This document shows, one piece after another, positions 25,469-34,361 of a DNA stretch of 63,432 bases. Position numbers and translations under genes: made by a program. The stretch covers positions 1 through 63,432 of the forward strand of contig CAJUES010000015.1 of NCBI GenBank assembly GCA_910585765.1. The letters run 5' to 3'. A model generated the notes under the pieces. The model was given only the letters and a program-made list of their open reading frames with translations, had not been told where the DNA came from and did no database searches. Position 1 is the stretch's first letter. The number at the start of each line of letters is the position of its first letter. Source of the stretch: an uncultured Lachnospiraceae bacterium. GTDB taxonomy: Bacteria > Bacillota > Clostridia > Lachnospirales > Lachnospiraceae.

Positions 25469-27784
25469 TCACATCTCCGCATAAAATTTGTATGTATTGA
25501 TCATCTCGTCGGGCACCTGCGGTGTCACCTTCTGCAGTGCCTTGATCTTCAGCTCAAGCTCCTGCTTCTTTTTCACCGCATTTCTGAAACTCCGCGCCTG
25601 CGCCACCTCGTACGGCCTCTGTGCGTTCAGCTTCATCCGGATCTCCTTCTCAAACGGACAGTATGTCGCAAGAAGCTCTCTTGCCACCTTGTTCATCTTC
25701 ATGGAGCCGTTCGCCTCATTCTTGATCCACGCCTCATAATCGATCAGGAATGTCTCCCTCGAGTTGTTCCTTGACTTCTGGATCTGCAGCTTCACTTTGT
25801 CGCGCGCCTCATCCGACAGATCCCTGTTCTTCCTGTAGAACTGGATATAATCCATGTACTCCGAGGTGAGGGACTTCACCTTGACATCGTTCCACGCCAT
25901 TCCCTGTATACAGCGGCAGAGCTCCCAGCGGAACCGTCCGAACATCTTCACCATCATATCGTCGATGTTGGCGCTTGTCATGATCGGGAAGCAGAACCGT
26001 CCCGGCGTCCCCTTGTTCTTGTTGCCGATCTCCTGCCACATCGCCGCATTCGTTCCAAAGAGCGGGAACAGGATCACATCCGGATAGACATTTTTCATCA
26101 CGGTCTCATTGATGATCTTCAACTCCGTATTGGAATAGATGACTTCCCTGTAAAACACGGAGTAGTCGATCTTCACAAGGCGCTGCACGCTCTCGTTGAT
26201 CTTCTTTCTGGTGACGAGGATCTTGTCAAGATACCCGAAGATCGCTTCCTTGTAGAGGATCGGCATGTAGGAGGACGGCTGTCCGTACAGCGTGCGCGAA
26301 TTGCTCATCTGCATGTTCATAACCTCGTACTCCACGCGTCTGTCCATATCCAGAAGCAGCTCTTTCTGCTCCTTCTCGGTGATCTCCCCCTGCTTTTTGA
26401 GTGAACGGAGATTTTCCACGTAGTCCTCGTCAAACTCACTCTTTGACGGATCCCGCTTTCCGTCATGGATCATGTCGAGCCACTCCATCATCGTGACAAC
26501 CTTGCACGGTCCCTCGTTGACTTCCGGTTCAATGCTGCACAGGAACCGCAGGTGCTCCTCGTCGAGCAGCCGCTCATCCAGCATGCCATAGTTCATAAAG
26601 AGCTCGACTGCCTTGGGCGGATGGAGCAGCCCCTCCCTGATCTTGCGGTAACAGCTCAGATACAGTTTGAACACGAGCGGCGTGATCGCCTTTTTCGCCC
26701 GCTTGATATCATCCTCGACCGACATTCTGTCCGGCGCATTTACGATATGATCCACATTGGTCCTGAGTGTCTCGCTGTCGGCATCACCAAACGCGGCAAA
26801 TTTCAGAACCTGCTCCATGGATCCGCGCAGAGACGCCATATCGCGCAGGATATCCTCCTCGCGCTCCTCCTGCGACCTCTCCTCCACAACAGGCGCATTT
26901 CCCGATGTCAGACCCTCCATCTTGCCCTTCAGTGATTCGATGTTAAAACTCGGTACATTGGGCATCTGCCCGCTCAGCTCTTTATGCTGGAAAGCCATCT
27001 CGTCGGCAATACCGTTCAGCAGCATGTGGACTTCATTTGGAATACCGTCCCTGATCTCGTGCGCCTTTTCACAGATATAGTCAAACAGATTGTTTCTGGG
27101 TCTCAGACACATCGCGTCCATCAGGTTCCTGATGTACTCTGTCACCTCCGCGCAATCCTCCAGGAACGCTGTCACGAGCTCCGCGATCTCCTTCACCTGA
27201 ATGTGCGCCATCTCCTCACTGTACGAAAAATACATTTTGGTCGCACTCAGCGGGATCTTGGCGCCCTCCTCATAGTAGGGGATCCGATCCTCCGCGACAC
27301 CGTGCGGCTCCTCATAAGGCTGGAGCTCCTCGAGCTCCTCGACGCCGATCGCGGGTATGCCGTATGTCCCGCAAATCCCCTTGTACTCCTCGTAGCTTCT
27401 CTGCGCAAAGGAACATAACCGCTCCGCGCGCTCATTGAGACTTGATTTGATCCGGTGGAGCTCCACTGCTATCCGAAACTGGGAGGAAACCATGATCGCA
27501 CGGTAATCAGCATTTTTTGCGATAATATTTCGGACCGTCGACTCACCCTGTACCGGAAGTGCAAAGATCACAGAATCCTCCAATGCCGTATATGTCGCAT
27601 TATAGAACTGGTTTCCCAATGAGTTCAGTGCCAGATAACTCCCCTGCGGGCGGACCATCCTGACATGTTCTTCCTGCAGGACCACCTTGCCTGAGAGAAC
27701 GATCCCGATCTGGTTCATCTCCTCCCCTTCGCCAAAGATGACCTCACCCTTTTTCACTGCGTTTTTTCCGTTCACATTTAACAT
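25469..27784 (-). CDS. Large protein with N-terminal cyclic-nucleotide-binding-like domain, function unknown
   Basis: 771 aa from ATG 27782-27784 with GGAGGG 7 bases upstream. Residues 1-115 look like a cNMP-binding (CAP-type) beta-roll: KKGEVIFGEGEEMNQIGIVL, SGKVVLQEE, then PQGSYLALNSLGNQFYNATYTALEDSVIFALP. The canonical phosphate-binding G-E-x-A-L-x-x-x-x-R-x-A cassette is not clear, so ligand binding is doubtful. The remaining 650 residues are charged and mostly helical, with no motif I recognise, no transmembrane segment and no helix-turn-helix. Its first 41 bases overlap the end of the PPTase gene, so translation is probably coupled, behind the chemoreceptor gene. Confidence 0.75.
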   Translation of the reverse strand: MLNVNGKNAVKKGEVIFGEGEEMNQIGIVLSGKVVLQEEHVRMVRPQGSYLALNSLGNQFYNATYTALEDSVIFALPVQGESTVRNIIAKNADYRAIMVSSQFRIAVELHRIKSSLNERAERLCSFAQRSYEEYKGICGTYGIPAIGVEELEELQPYEEPHGVAEDRIPYYEEGAKIPLSATKMYFSYSEEMAHIQVKEIAELVTAFLEDCAEVTEYIRNLMDAMCLRPRNNLFDYICEKAHEIRDGIPNEVHMLLNGIADEMAFQHKELSGQMPNVPSFNIESLKGKMEGLTSGNAPVVEERSQEEREEDILRDMASLRGSMEQVLKFAAFGDADSETLRTNVDHIVNAPDRMSVEDDIKRAKKAITPLVFKLYLSCYRKIREGLLHPPKAVELFMNYGMLDERLLDEEHLRFLCSIEPEVNEGPCKVVTMMEWLDMIHDGKRDPSKSEFDEDYVENLRSLKKQGEITEKEQKELLLDMDRRVEYEVMNMQMSNSRTLYGQPSSYMPILYKEAIFGYLDKILVTRKKINESVQRLVKIDYSVFYREVIYSNTELKIINETVMKNVYPDVILFPLFGTNAAMWQEIGNKNKGTPGRFCFPIMTSANIDDMMVKMFGRFRWELCRCIQGMAWNDVKVKSLTSEYMDYIQFYRKNRDLSDEARDKVKLQIQKSRNNSRETFLIDYEAWIKNEANGSMKMNKVARELLATYCPFEKEIRMKLNAQRPYEVAQARSFRNAVKKKQELELKIKALQKVTPQVPDEMINTYKFYAEM

Positions 27785-28472
27785 CTGTTTCCCTCCATAC
27801 TATATTCTCCAGATCAATCTCCTCGGGTAGATCCGGGAAAAAATCCGTCTCGCTGCACACACAGATCATATATCCCTGCACCATGCCGTACCGTCTCGTA
27901 TAAAACATCCGCTCGTGATCCATGTCATATATGCAGCTGTAATCCTCCGCAGTCACATACTGGCTGATCCCCGCGCCAATGCCCCTGCCGCTCAGCTTTA
28001 CTGCACTTTCCTTGGCTGTCCACATACTGTAAAACGCCTCCGTCTGCCTGTTCTGGTCAGCGCCGTCGAGCGCAAGAAGCCTGTCGTACTCCCTCTCATG
28101 GTAGAATCTCTTTGCCAGCGTCATTTTCCACGGTTTCATTTCCTGCAGGTCGACCCCCACCGGCATCGTATCTGCCGCACAGATCACCCACTCACCCGAA
28201 TGGGACAGTCCGTAGTGAAAATCACGGATCCCTTTGATATAAGGCTTGCCGTACATGCCCCTTCCGATCTCGGCATGCTTCCACTCCTCGATATCATGAC
28301 CGGCCCGCAGAAACGCATGGCGGAGCAATAGTCCTGCGAAGATACTGCGCACCCTCTCGCCTCTGCTTCCGAATGCTGCTATCTTCCGGATCCGGTCCGG
28401 GTCCAACAGCGAACACAGCTGTTCCTCCTCATCTGCCTGCAGTTCATAGGTTTTTGCTGTGTATATCTGCAT
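27744..28472 (-). CDS. 4'-phosphopantetheinyl transferase, Sfp type
   Basis: 242 aa from ATG 28470-28472 (AGAGGAG upstream). It transfers phosphopantetheine from CoA to a Ser on carrier proteins. Sfp motifs: GKPYIKG, FHYGLSHSGEWV, the Mg2+-binding GVDLQEM, and FYSMWTAKESAVKLSGRGI (W-x-x-K-E). No carrier protein, NRPS or PKS is visible in the window, so its target lies elsewhere or in fatty acid synthesis. It starts 67 bases after the chemoreceptor stop and overlaps the next gene by 41 bases. Confidence 0.9.
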   Translation of the reverse strand: MQIYTAKTYELQADEEEQLCSLLDPDRIRKIAAFGSRGERVRSIFAGLLLRHAFLRAGHDIEEWKHAEIGRGMYGKPYIKGIRDFHYGLSHSGEWVICAADTMPVGVDLQEMKPWKMTLAKRFYHEREYDRLLALDGADQNRQTEAFYSMWTAKESAVKLSGRGIGAGISQYVTAEDYSCIYDMDHERMFYTRRYGMVQGYMICVCSETDFFPDLPEEIDLENIVWRETDVKCERKKRSEKG

Positions 28473-28490
28473 TTTTCTCCTCTGAAACAC

Positions 28491-28515
28491 TACCCCGGCA
28501 GCAAGTGCCGGGGTA
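28491..28515 (-). terminator. Terminator-like hairpin after the chemoreceptor gene
   Basis: TACCCCGGCA and TGCCGGGGTA pair perfectly around a 5-base loop. The following minus-strand bases GTGTTTC give only a weak T-run, so read-through into the PPTase gene is likely. Confidence 0.6.
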
Positions 28516-28538
28516 GCAACAATAACCTTATGTAGTCT

Positions 28539-30317
28539 TTAATATTTTCCGAAATCAGAGTCCAGTGAGATGATGCTCTCATTGTCAACATAATCACTGT
28601 CATCGTATGATGCCGAATCAAAATCAGACTTTCTGCCTTTTCCGGCAAGAAGCTTATACTTGCCGACTGCATTCTGAAGCTGACCTGCAAGACTTGAAAG
28701 CTCTGCGCTTGCCGCCGCGCACTCTTGTGATGTTGCTGAGTTCGTCTGTACGACATCGGCAATCTGGGTGATACCAGCGTTCACCTGTCCCACAGAACTT
28801 GCCTGATTTACAGACGCCTCCGCGATATTGCTTACGATCGATGCGATGTTCTCAACCGACAGCAGGATCTCCTCAAGGGCTGCCGCTGTCTCAACAGCAA
28901 GCTTGGAACCAACTTCCACCTTCTTGATCGAGTCCTCGATCATGACTGCAGAATCCTTTGCAGCCTCCGCCGACTTGTTTGCCAGTGTTCTCACCTCGTC
29001 AGCAACAACAGCAAAACCTTTTCCGTGTACACCAGCCCTCGCTGCTTCCACAGAAGCGTTCAGTGCAAGGATGTTGGTCTGGAATGAGATATCGTCGATC
29101 ACCTTCATGATCTTTGAGATATTCTCGGAGGACTCGTTGATGTCCTGCATTGCAGAGATCATCTGCTTCATCTGCTCATTGCCGCGGATCGCTCCGTCCT
29201 TTGTATTCTGAACCAGTTCATTTGCCTTGTTTGCGTCATCCGCATTGACTTTCGCGCCGTTTGCGATCTCCTCGATGGAAACTGTGATCTCCTCGATCGC
29301 ACTCGCCTGCTGCGTCGTACCCTGTGCCAGGGAGTTGCTCGCACTTGCCACTTCGTTTGCGCCCGATGTCATCCTCGCCGCCGCATCGCGGATCGTGGAG
29401 AGGTTCCTGTTGTTGTCGCGAAGCATCTTCACGATCGCCGTGCCGAGTGCATCGTCATCGCTCGCCTTCTTGTAAGTCGCTGTCAGATCACCTTCTGCAA
29501 CCTGCTCTGTGACGCGCACCTGATCACCGATCGTCTTCATCATCATTGTGAAATCATCTGTCAGATCGCCAAACTCATCATTTGATGTCTTCTCAAGCTG
29601 GATATTGATATCGCCCTTCGCCATCCTTCTGGCAACATCGGAGAGTTTGTTCAGCGGATACTGGAGTCTCCTCTTTATGATAGCCGTCGCAAAAACGATA
29701 CATATGATGTAAATCACAACAGCCATTCCGACGATGACGGTCTCTCTCAGCGAGATGTACTCCTCGATCGTCTCCCGCTCCTTGGTCGCGCAGACCATAC
29801 CGACGATCTGGTTCGTACTATCCTTTACAGGAACATAGTAGCCATAGTAGAGACTGCCGTTGATCTCAAAATCATTTCTGGAAAACTCATTTCCGCCATT
29901 CAGCACCTCTGTGACCACCCTGGAATCTGCCTTCGTGCCAACGATCGGATTGCCCTGTGTGTCCTTGATCGTTGTCGCACGTCTCACGTCGCCAAAGAAG
30001 AGCGTGATCTCGCCATTGTTTGCACTTGCATAATGATCAACCAGTTCTCCAAGCTCCACCGAGAGGTTCACTTCGCCCTTGTACAGGTCGTCACCCTGCA
30101 TGGAGTAATTTCCCGACGACACTCCGTCCAAAGCAAGCATCGTACCTGTCGCCAGCGCTTTGAGCGTCTTAAAGGTCTCAGACTCCATTCCCTGCTTCAG
30201 TGCCAATGTGGAAACCGACACGATAACGATACATGCCAGCATCATCGGCAGCGAAACTAATGAAATCACCAGCCACTTGATGCTAAACCTACGCCCTAAA
30301 TTGTTTTGTTCATTCAT
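28539..30317 (-). CDS. Methyl-accepting chemotaxis protein
   Basis: 592 aa from ATG 30315-30317 (AAAGG upstream; an ATG three codons earlier is less well placed). Transmembrane helix 1 lies at about 13-38, an outer sensor domain of the single-Cache kind at about 40-195, helix 2 at about 200-222, HAMP to about 275, and the signalling domain after about 300 with the CheA/CheW hairpin tip EAARAGVHGKGFAVVADEVR. Sensor residues do not reveal the ligand. The tail is acidic (DSDYVDNESIISLDSDFGKY) with no CheB/CheR pentapeptide. It has its own promoter and leads the PPTase/cNMP pair. Confidence 0.95.
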   Translation of the reverse strand: MNEQNNLGRRFSIKWLVISLVSLPMMLACIVIVSVSTLALKQGMESETFKTLKALATGTMLALDGVSSGNYSMQGDDLYKGEVNLSVELGELVDHYASANNGEITLFFGDVRRATTIKDTQGNPIVGTKADSRVVTEVLNGGNEFSRNDFEINGSLYYGYYVPVKDSTNQIVGMVCATKERETIEEYISLRETVIVGMAVVIYIICIVFATAIIKRRLQYPLNKLSDVARRMAKGDINIQLEKTSNDEFGDLTDDFTMMMKTIGDQVRVTEQVAEGDLTATYKKASDDDALGTAIVKMLRDNNRNLSTIRDAAARMTSGANEVASASNSLAQGTTQQASAIEEITVSIEEIANGAKVNADDANKANELVQNTKDGAIRGNEQMKQMISAMQDINESSENISKIMKVIDDISFQTNILALNASVEAARAGVHGKGFAVVADEVRTLANKSAEAAKDSAVMIEDSIKKVEVGSKLAVETAAALEEILLSVENIASIVSNIAEASVNQASSVGQVNAGITQIADVVQTNSATSQECAAASAELSSLAGQLQNAVGKYKLLAGKGRKSDFDSASYDDSDYVDNESIISLDSDFGKY

Positions 30318-30405
30318 AAGTAACATCCTTTCACACTATATTCTATTAGTACATTATCAGAGCAGCTCTTCCGGATCTTTTAGCTACTCTGATTGCTTAA
30401 TCTCT

Positions 30406-30434
30406 ATTTTAAATTGTTTCAACGATTAAGTCAA
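30406..30434 (-). promoter_or_regulatory. Sigma-A promoter of the chemoreceptor gene
   Basis: On the minus strand TTGACT (30429-30434), 17 bases, TAAAAT (30406-30411), about 90 bases before the start. No sigma-D (motility) promoter was found. Confidence 0.75.
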
Positions 30435-30483
30435 TAGTATATATTGTCTGTCCAGTTAAAATTTTTTGGAAAATTTAACTTTT

Positions 30484-31266
30484 TTAGAATGTTAGATACT
30501 TTTTCATGGTGCGCAAGGCATTTTTTTCCAGCCGCGACACCTGTGCCTGGGAGATCCCGATGTACTCCGCGACCTCCATCTGCGTCTTCCCCTCGAAAAA
30601 TCTCAGATTGATGATCTCGTTCTCCCGCTCGTCGAGCCGCTTCATCGCCTCGCTCAGTGATATATTCTCAACCCAGTTGTCCTCCTTGCACTTCTTGTCG
30701 CTGATCTGGTCCATCACATAGAGCGTGTCTCCCCCCTCCGTGTACACCGGCTCATACAGGCTCATGGGATTCTGGATCGCGTCGAGGGCATACACGATGT
30801 CCTCCTTGGGGATCCCGATCTCCTCGGAGATCTCCATGATCGTCGGCTCACGCAGATTCTTTTTCGTGAGGTTCTCCCGGGCATAGATCGCCTTGTACGC
30901 CGTGTCCTTCAGCGAGCGGCTCACGCGGATCGGATTGCTCGAATCCCTCAGAAACCTTCTGATCTCCCCGATGATCATGGGAACCGCATAGGTGGAAAAT
31001 TTTACATCCAGACTGGAATCAAAGTTGTCGATCGCCTTGATCAGTCCGATACAGCCGATCTGGAACAGGTCATCCACATTCTCATTGGACTGTGAAAAGC
31101 GCTTGATCACGCTCAGGACCAGCCTCAGATTTCCTCTGATATACTCCTCTCTCGCCTGCATATCCCCCTGTTCTATCTTCTCAAAAAGCGCCTGTTTCTC
31201 CTCGTTTTTGAGTACAGGGAGCTTTGACGTATTCACACCGCATATCTCAACTTTTCCAAGTGCCAT
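30484..31266 (-). CDS. sigG: RNA polymerase sporulation sigma factor SigG
   Basis: 260 aa, close to the family length. SigG directs late forespore transcription. The N-terminus carries KVEICGVNTSKLPVLKNEEK, typical of SigG. Region 2 is seen in RGNLRLVLSVIKRFSQSNEN and VDDLFQIGCIGLIKAIDNFD, region 3 in VSRSLKDTAYKAIYARENLT, and region 4 helix-turn-helix in MEVAEYIGISQAQVSRLEKN. It follows sigE by 121 bases in the order spoIIGA-sigE-sigG kept in Bacillus and Clostridia. A forespore promoter should lie in that gap but I cannot name a convincing one. Confidence 0.97.
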   Translation of the reverse strand: MALGKVEICGVNTSKLPVLKNEEKQALFEKIEQGDMQAREEYIRGNLRLVLSVIKRFSQSNENVDDLFQIGCIGLIKAIDNFDSSLDVKFSTYAVPMIIGEIRRFLRDSSNPIRVSRSLKDTAYKAIYARENLTKKNLREPTIMEISEEIGIPKEDIVYALDAIQNPMSLYEPVYTEGGDTLYVMDQISDKKCKEDNWVENISLSEAMKRLDERENEIINLRFFEGKTQMEVAEYIGISQAQVSRLEKNALRTMKKYLTF

Positions 31267-31387
31267 ATCTACAATCCTCCTGATCTTTCTCCTTTATCTA
31301 TGCCCGAAAGCAGGATCCCACCGCCGTTCGAACATATGTATAGAAGGTGTAAATACGTCTATGTACTGCAGTATGTCTTTCCCTGGC

Positions 31388-32119
31388 TCAGCTTGCCATC
31401 TCCTTCTTCAGCCGCTTCATGATCTTCTTCTCGAGCCTCGAGATGTAGGACTGCGAGATCCCCAGATAATCCGCCACCTCCTTCTGGGTCATCTCCATGT
31501 CGTCAGGATTGTTCAGACCGAATCTCAACATGATGATCGTCCGTTCCCGCTCCCCGAGTTTTGATATCGCGCGCTTGAGCTGGCTGCGCTCCACCTCTGT
31601 CTCGAGATCCTTGTAGATCACATCCTCGTCCGTTCCGAGGATATCCGACAGCAGCAGCTCGTTGCCGTCCCAGTCCACATTCAGGGGTTCGTCGATCGAG
31701 ACTTCGAGCTTTGTCTTGTTGTTCCTTCTCAGGTACATCAGGATCTCATTCTCGATACACCGCGATGCATAGGTCGCAAGCTTGATGTTCTTGCTGCGGT
31801 TGAAGGTGTTGATCGCCTTGATCAGCCCGATCGTGCCGATCGAGATCAGATCCTCGACACCCACGCCGGTGTTGTCGAACTTTTTGGCAATATACACGAC
31901 CAGCCTCAGATTGTGCTCGATCAGGAGCGCCCGCGCCTCACTCGCGCGCTCTGTCTCGAGCCCGTTGATCGCCCTGTTCTCCTCCTCCCCCTCAAGCGGC
32001 GGCGGCAGCACTTCCGATCCCCCGATGTACAGGATCTCATTTGCAGCTGCATTTGCGACATTGCTCTTTTTCCCGAGGGACAGCCGCATCTTCCCCGGCA
32101 GATATAGTTTTATGATCAT
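31388..32119 (-). CDS. sigE: RNA polymerase sporulation sigma factor pro-SigE
   Basis: 243 aa from ATG 32117-32119 (GGAGG upstream). SigE runs early mother-cell transcription and is made as an inactive precursor. The N-terminal basic, amphipathic pro-sequence (about 1-28) precedes ILYIGGSEVLPPPL, the conserved segment next to the cleavage site used by SpoIIGA. Region 2 includes HNLRLVVYIAKKFDNTGVGV and DLISIGTIGLIKAINTFNRS; region 4 ends with DYLGISQSYISRLEKKI. It starts 17 bases after spoIIGA, so protease and substrate are co-made. Confidence 0.97.
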   Translation of the reverse strand: MIIKLYLPGKMRLSLGKKSNVANAAANEILYIGGSEVLPPPLEGEEENRAINGLETERASEARALLIEHNLRLVVYIAKKFDNTGVGVEDLISIGTIGLIKAINTFNRSKNIKLATYASRCIENEILMYLRRNNKTKLEVSIDEPLNVDWDGNELLLSDILGTDEDVIYKDLETEVERSQLKRAISKLGERERTIIMLRFGLNNPDDMEMTQKEVADYLGISQSYISRLEKKIMKRLKKEMAS

Positions 32120-32136
32120 AATTTTCCTCCAATTTC

Positions 32137-32937
32137 TCACATTATCAGGCTATGGTTCAGTATCATCTGGAAATCCCCGTTCTTCGACAACTTCCCTTTA
32201 TAGAAAGCTACTACCGCCCCTCTCTTCACCACTTGTTCCCTCTCCCTGTGAATGACCAGTTCATCCACCACGATCCCCTCCAGGATCCCGTGTTCCCTGC
32301 CGACACTCTGATACGGGATTATTTTATATTTCTGCGGGTATTTTTCGATCCACCCTCTCATGGTGTTTGTCTCCTCGACCACGGACACCGGTTTGCCGGA
32401 TACCGGATCTGTCAGAAGATTCCCTGTGTCAAACAGTGCCCTGCAGACAACAGTTTCTCCCTCCTGTGTCAGGATAACTTCGTAGATGCATCTTGATTCC
32501 ACCAATCTGCGGTATGCAAGTATGAAGACCACGATCCCGGCGATCACACCTGTCACCATGATCTGTGCGATCCGCTCCCCCACAAGCCTGCCGGCACACT
32601 CCATGAGCTTTCCGTACGCAAACAGCATCCCGTGCAGATAGATGATGCCCATGCCGAGCAGCCGGATCGTCATCCTGCCTCTCGCAGGGCGCCGCACACA
32701 GATCAGGATCATCGCTGTGTCCAGTGCGAGCACCGACAATATATATGCAGCACCGTATCTGATGCCGGACATCAGGATCATCACCGCCCCTGTTCCTCCG
32801 GCCAGCGATGCCGCCAGGAGCCGCGGGAACAGTATTCTCTCTCTCAGAAGCAGGAGTGTCAGGATCAACAGCTGCATATCCATCAAAATATTCTGTACCA
32901 GAAAGACATCGATATATACCTCATAAATTCTGATCAC
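32137..32937 (-). CDS. spoIIGA: Sigma-E processing peptidase SpoIIGA
   Basis: 266 aa from a GTG at 32935-32937; the upstream frame crosses the promoter and ftsZ terminator, so the longer version (to 32988) is unlikely. An ATT four codons on (start at IYEVYIDV) is placed better for GGAGGTG and cannot be excluded. The N-terminal half has about five hydrophobic helices; the C-terminal half is an aspartic protease domain with catalytic ALFDTGNLLTDPVSGKPV. In the septum it is switched on by forespore SpoIIR and cuts pro-SigE. Sequence identity beyond the protease motif is low, as usual for this family. Confidence 0.92.
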   Translation of the reverse strand: MIRIYEVYIDVFLVQNILMDMQLLILTLLLLRERILFPRLLAASLAGGTGAVMILMSGIRYGAAYILSVLALDTAMILICVRRPARGRMTIRLLGMGIIYLHGMLFAYGKLMECAGRLVGERIAQIMVTGVIAGIVVFILAYRRLVESRCIYEVILTQEGETVVCRALFDTGNLLTDPVSGKPVSVVEETNTMRGWIEKYPQKYKIIPYQSVGREHGILEGIVVDELVIHREREQVVKRGAVVAFYKGKLSKNGDFQMILNHSLIM

Positions 32938-32955
32938 CTCCGTCCCTATAATGGG

Positions 32956-33021
32956 ATTATACAAAAAAGTCCCATGCTTTTTTGTCAAAGCATGGGACTA
33001 AATTATGTTTATTTTTCGACT
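32956..33021 (-). promoter_or_regulatory. Candidate spoIIG promoter with long spacer and 0A-like boxes
   Basis: On the minus strand TTGACA (32983-32988) and TATAAT (32956-32961) are separated by 21 bases. B. subtilis spoIIG is known for a 22-base spacer that only Spo0A-P makes usable. AGTCGAA (33015-33021) matches the 0A box at 6 of 7; TTTGACA over the -35 matches its complement at 6 of 7. The -35 lies inside the ftsZ terminator. Confidence 0.55.
32963..32999 (-). terminator. Rho-independent terminator of ftsZ
   Basis: A perfect 13-bp stem (minus strand AGTCCCATGCTTT / AAAGCATGGGACT) with a 6-base loop, followed by TTTTTT, 51 bases past the ftsZ stop. Confidence 0.9.
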
Positions 33022-33049
33022 TTATATGAGTCTGTTCCGGTCTCCTGAC

Positions 33050-34267
33050 CTATCTCTTCAGGAAACTTGGTATGTTTAAAGTCTGCTCTTTCACATTGCT
33101 TCTCAGATCCGTGGGCGGCTTGAGAGTGTTGTTTGGCCTGGGCTGCATCCCCTGTGGTGCCTGTCCATTCGGCGGCATCATGCCGGCTCCCGCAGGTGCC
33201 TGTGGTCTGGGTCTCACCGGAGTGTTTTGTACGTTGTTGGGCCTCACCGAGAAGTTGCTGTTGATCCTGCCCCTGTTGTTGATCGGCGAATTCGGAGCGG
33301 ACTCCACGATGCCGGTCGCGATGACCGTAACGGTACAGGAGTCTGCCATATCCTCATTGTACATCGCACCGAAGATGACATTGATGTCCTCTCCCGCGAG
33401 TTCCTGCACATAGCTTGCCGCATCATTCGCGTCAAAGATGGAGATGTCACCCGAAATATTGAGAATGACATCCGTCGCCCCGCTGAGGGTTGTCTCAAGC
33501 AGCGGTGACTCGACTGCCATCTTGATCGCATCCGCCGCCTTATCCTCGCCCTTGCCATATCCGATCCCGATGTGCGCGATGCCTTTCTCCTTCATGACGG
33601 TCTGCACATCCGCAAAGTCGAGATTGATGACGGACGGCACGTTGATCAGGTCTGTGATGCCCTGCACGGACTGCTGAAGAACCTCGTCCGCCTTTTTCAG
33701 CGCGTCCGGCATGGTTGTCCGCCTGTCGACGATCTCGAGCAGCTTGTCATTGGGAATGACGATCAGCGTGTCGACGTGCTCCTTGAGCTTCTCGATCCCC
33801 GTCAGCGCATTGGTCATGCGCGTGCGCGCCTCGAATTTGAACGGTTTCGTGACAACACCGACAGTGAGGATCCCCATCTCCTTTGCGATCGCCGCCACGA
33901 TGGGCGCCGCGCCGGTTCCGGTTCCGCCCCCCATCCCGCAGGTGACAAACACCATGTCCGCACCCTTCAAAGACTCCTTTATATCCTCCGAGCTCTCCTC
34001 CGCCGCTTTCTCGCCCACCTCGGGCTTCGCTCCCGCGCCAAGTCCCTTGGTCAGCTTCTCGCCGATCTGCAGAAGTTTGGGCGCCTTGCAGAGCTGCAGA
34101 GCCTGCTTATCTGTATTGACTCCTATAAATTCAACACCAGTAATCGTCTCATCTATCATTCGGTTGACGGCATTGTTGCCGGCGCCGCCTACACCTACTA
34201 CTATTATCCTTGCCGCTGCATCTGTTTCGTTTGATCTAATCTCGAGCAAGTTTCCTTCCTCCTTCAT
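33050..34267 (-). CDS. ftsZ: Cell division GTPase FtsZ
   Basis: 405 aa. FtsZ polymerises at midcell into the division ring. Tubulin-type motifs: GVGGAGNNAVNRM, FVTCGMGGGTGTGAAPIVA (the signature loop), NDKLLEIVDRRT and the T7 loop NLDFADVQTVM. A Pro/Asn/Gln-rich linker (about 335-390) leads to the C-terminal peptide NIPSFLKR, the anchor for FtsA/SepF. Transcription ends at the terminator just beyond. It lies after divIB (94 bases) and before spoIIGA. Confidence 0.98.
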   Translation of the reverse strand: MKEEGNLLEIRSNETDAAARIIVVGVGGAGNNAVNRMIDETITGVEFIGVNTDKQALQLCKAPKLLQIGEKLTKGLGAGAKPEVGEKAAEESSEDIKESLKGADMVFVTCGMGGGTGTGAAPIVAAIAKEMGILTVGVVTKPFKFEARTRMTNALTGIEKLKEHVDTLIVIPNDKLLEIVDRRTTMPDALKKADEVLQQSVQGITDLINVPSVINLDFADVQTVMKEKGIAHIGIGYGKGEDKAADAIKMAVESPLLETTLSGATDVILNISGDISIFDANDAASYVQELAGEDINVIFGAMYNEDMADSCTVTVIATGIVESAPNSPINNRGRINSNFSVRPNNVQNTPVRPRPQAPAGAGMMPPNGQAPQGMQPRPNNTLKPPTDLRSNVKEQTLNIPSFLKR

Positions 34268-34361
34268 AATTCCTATTAAATTCCATCTAACTTATCATAT
34301 AATTTTTTTAGCAATTAATCAACCTATTTTTTACTTTTCTTTTCTTAATTATTGTGAAGCG

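Noticed and set aside
31267..31387. SigF/SigG-type promoter before sigG
   Set aside because: Several GTATA- and CATA-like words are present but none has an acceptable -35/-10 pair and spacing.
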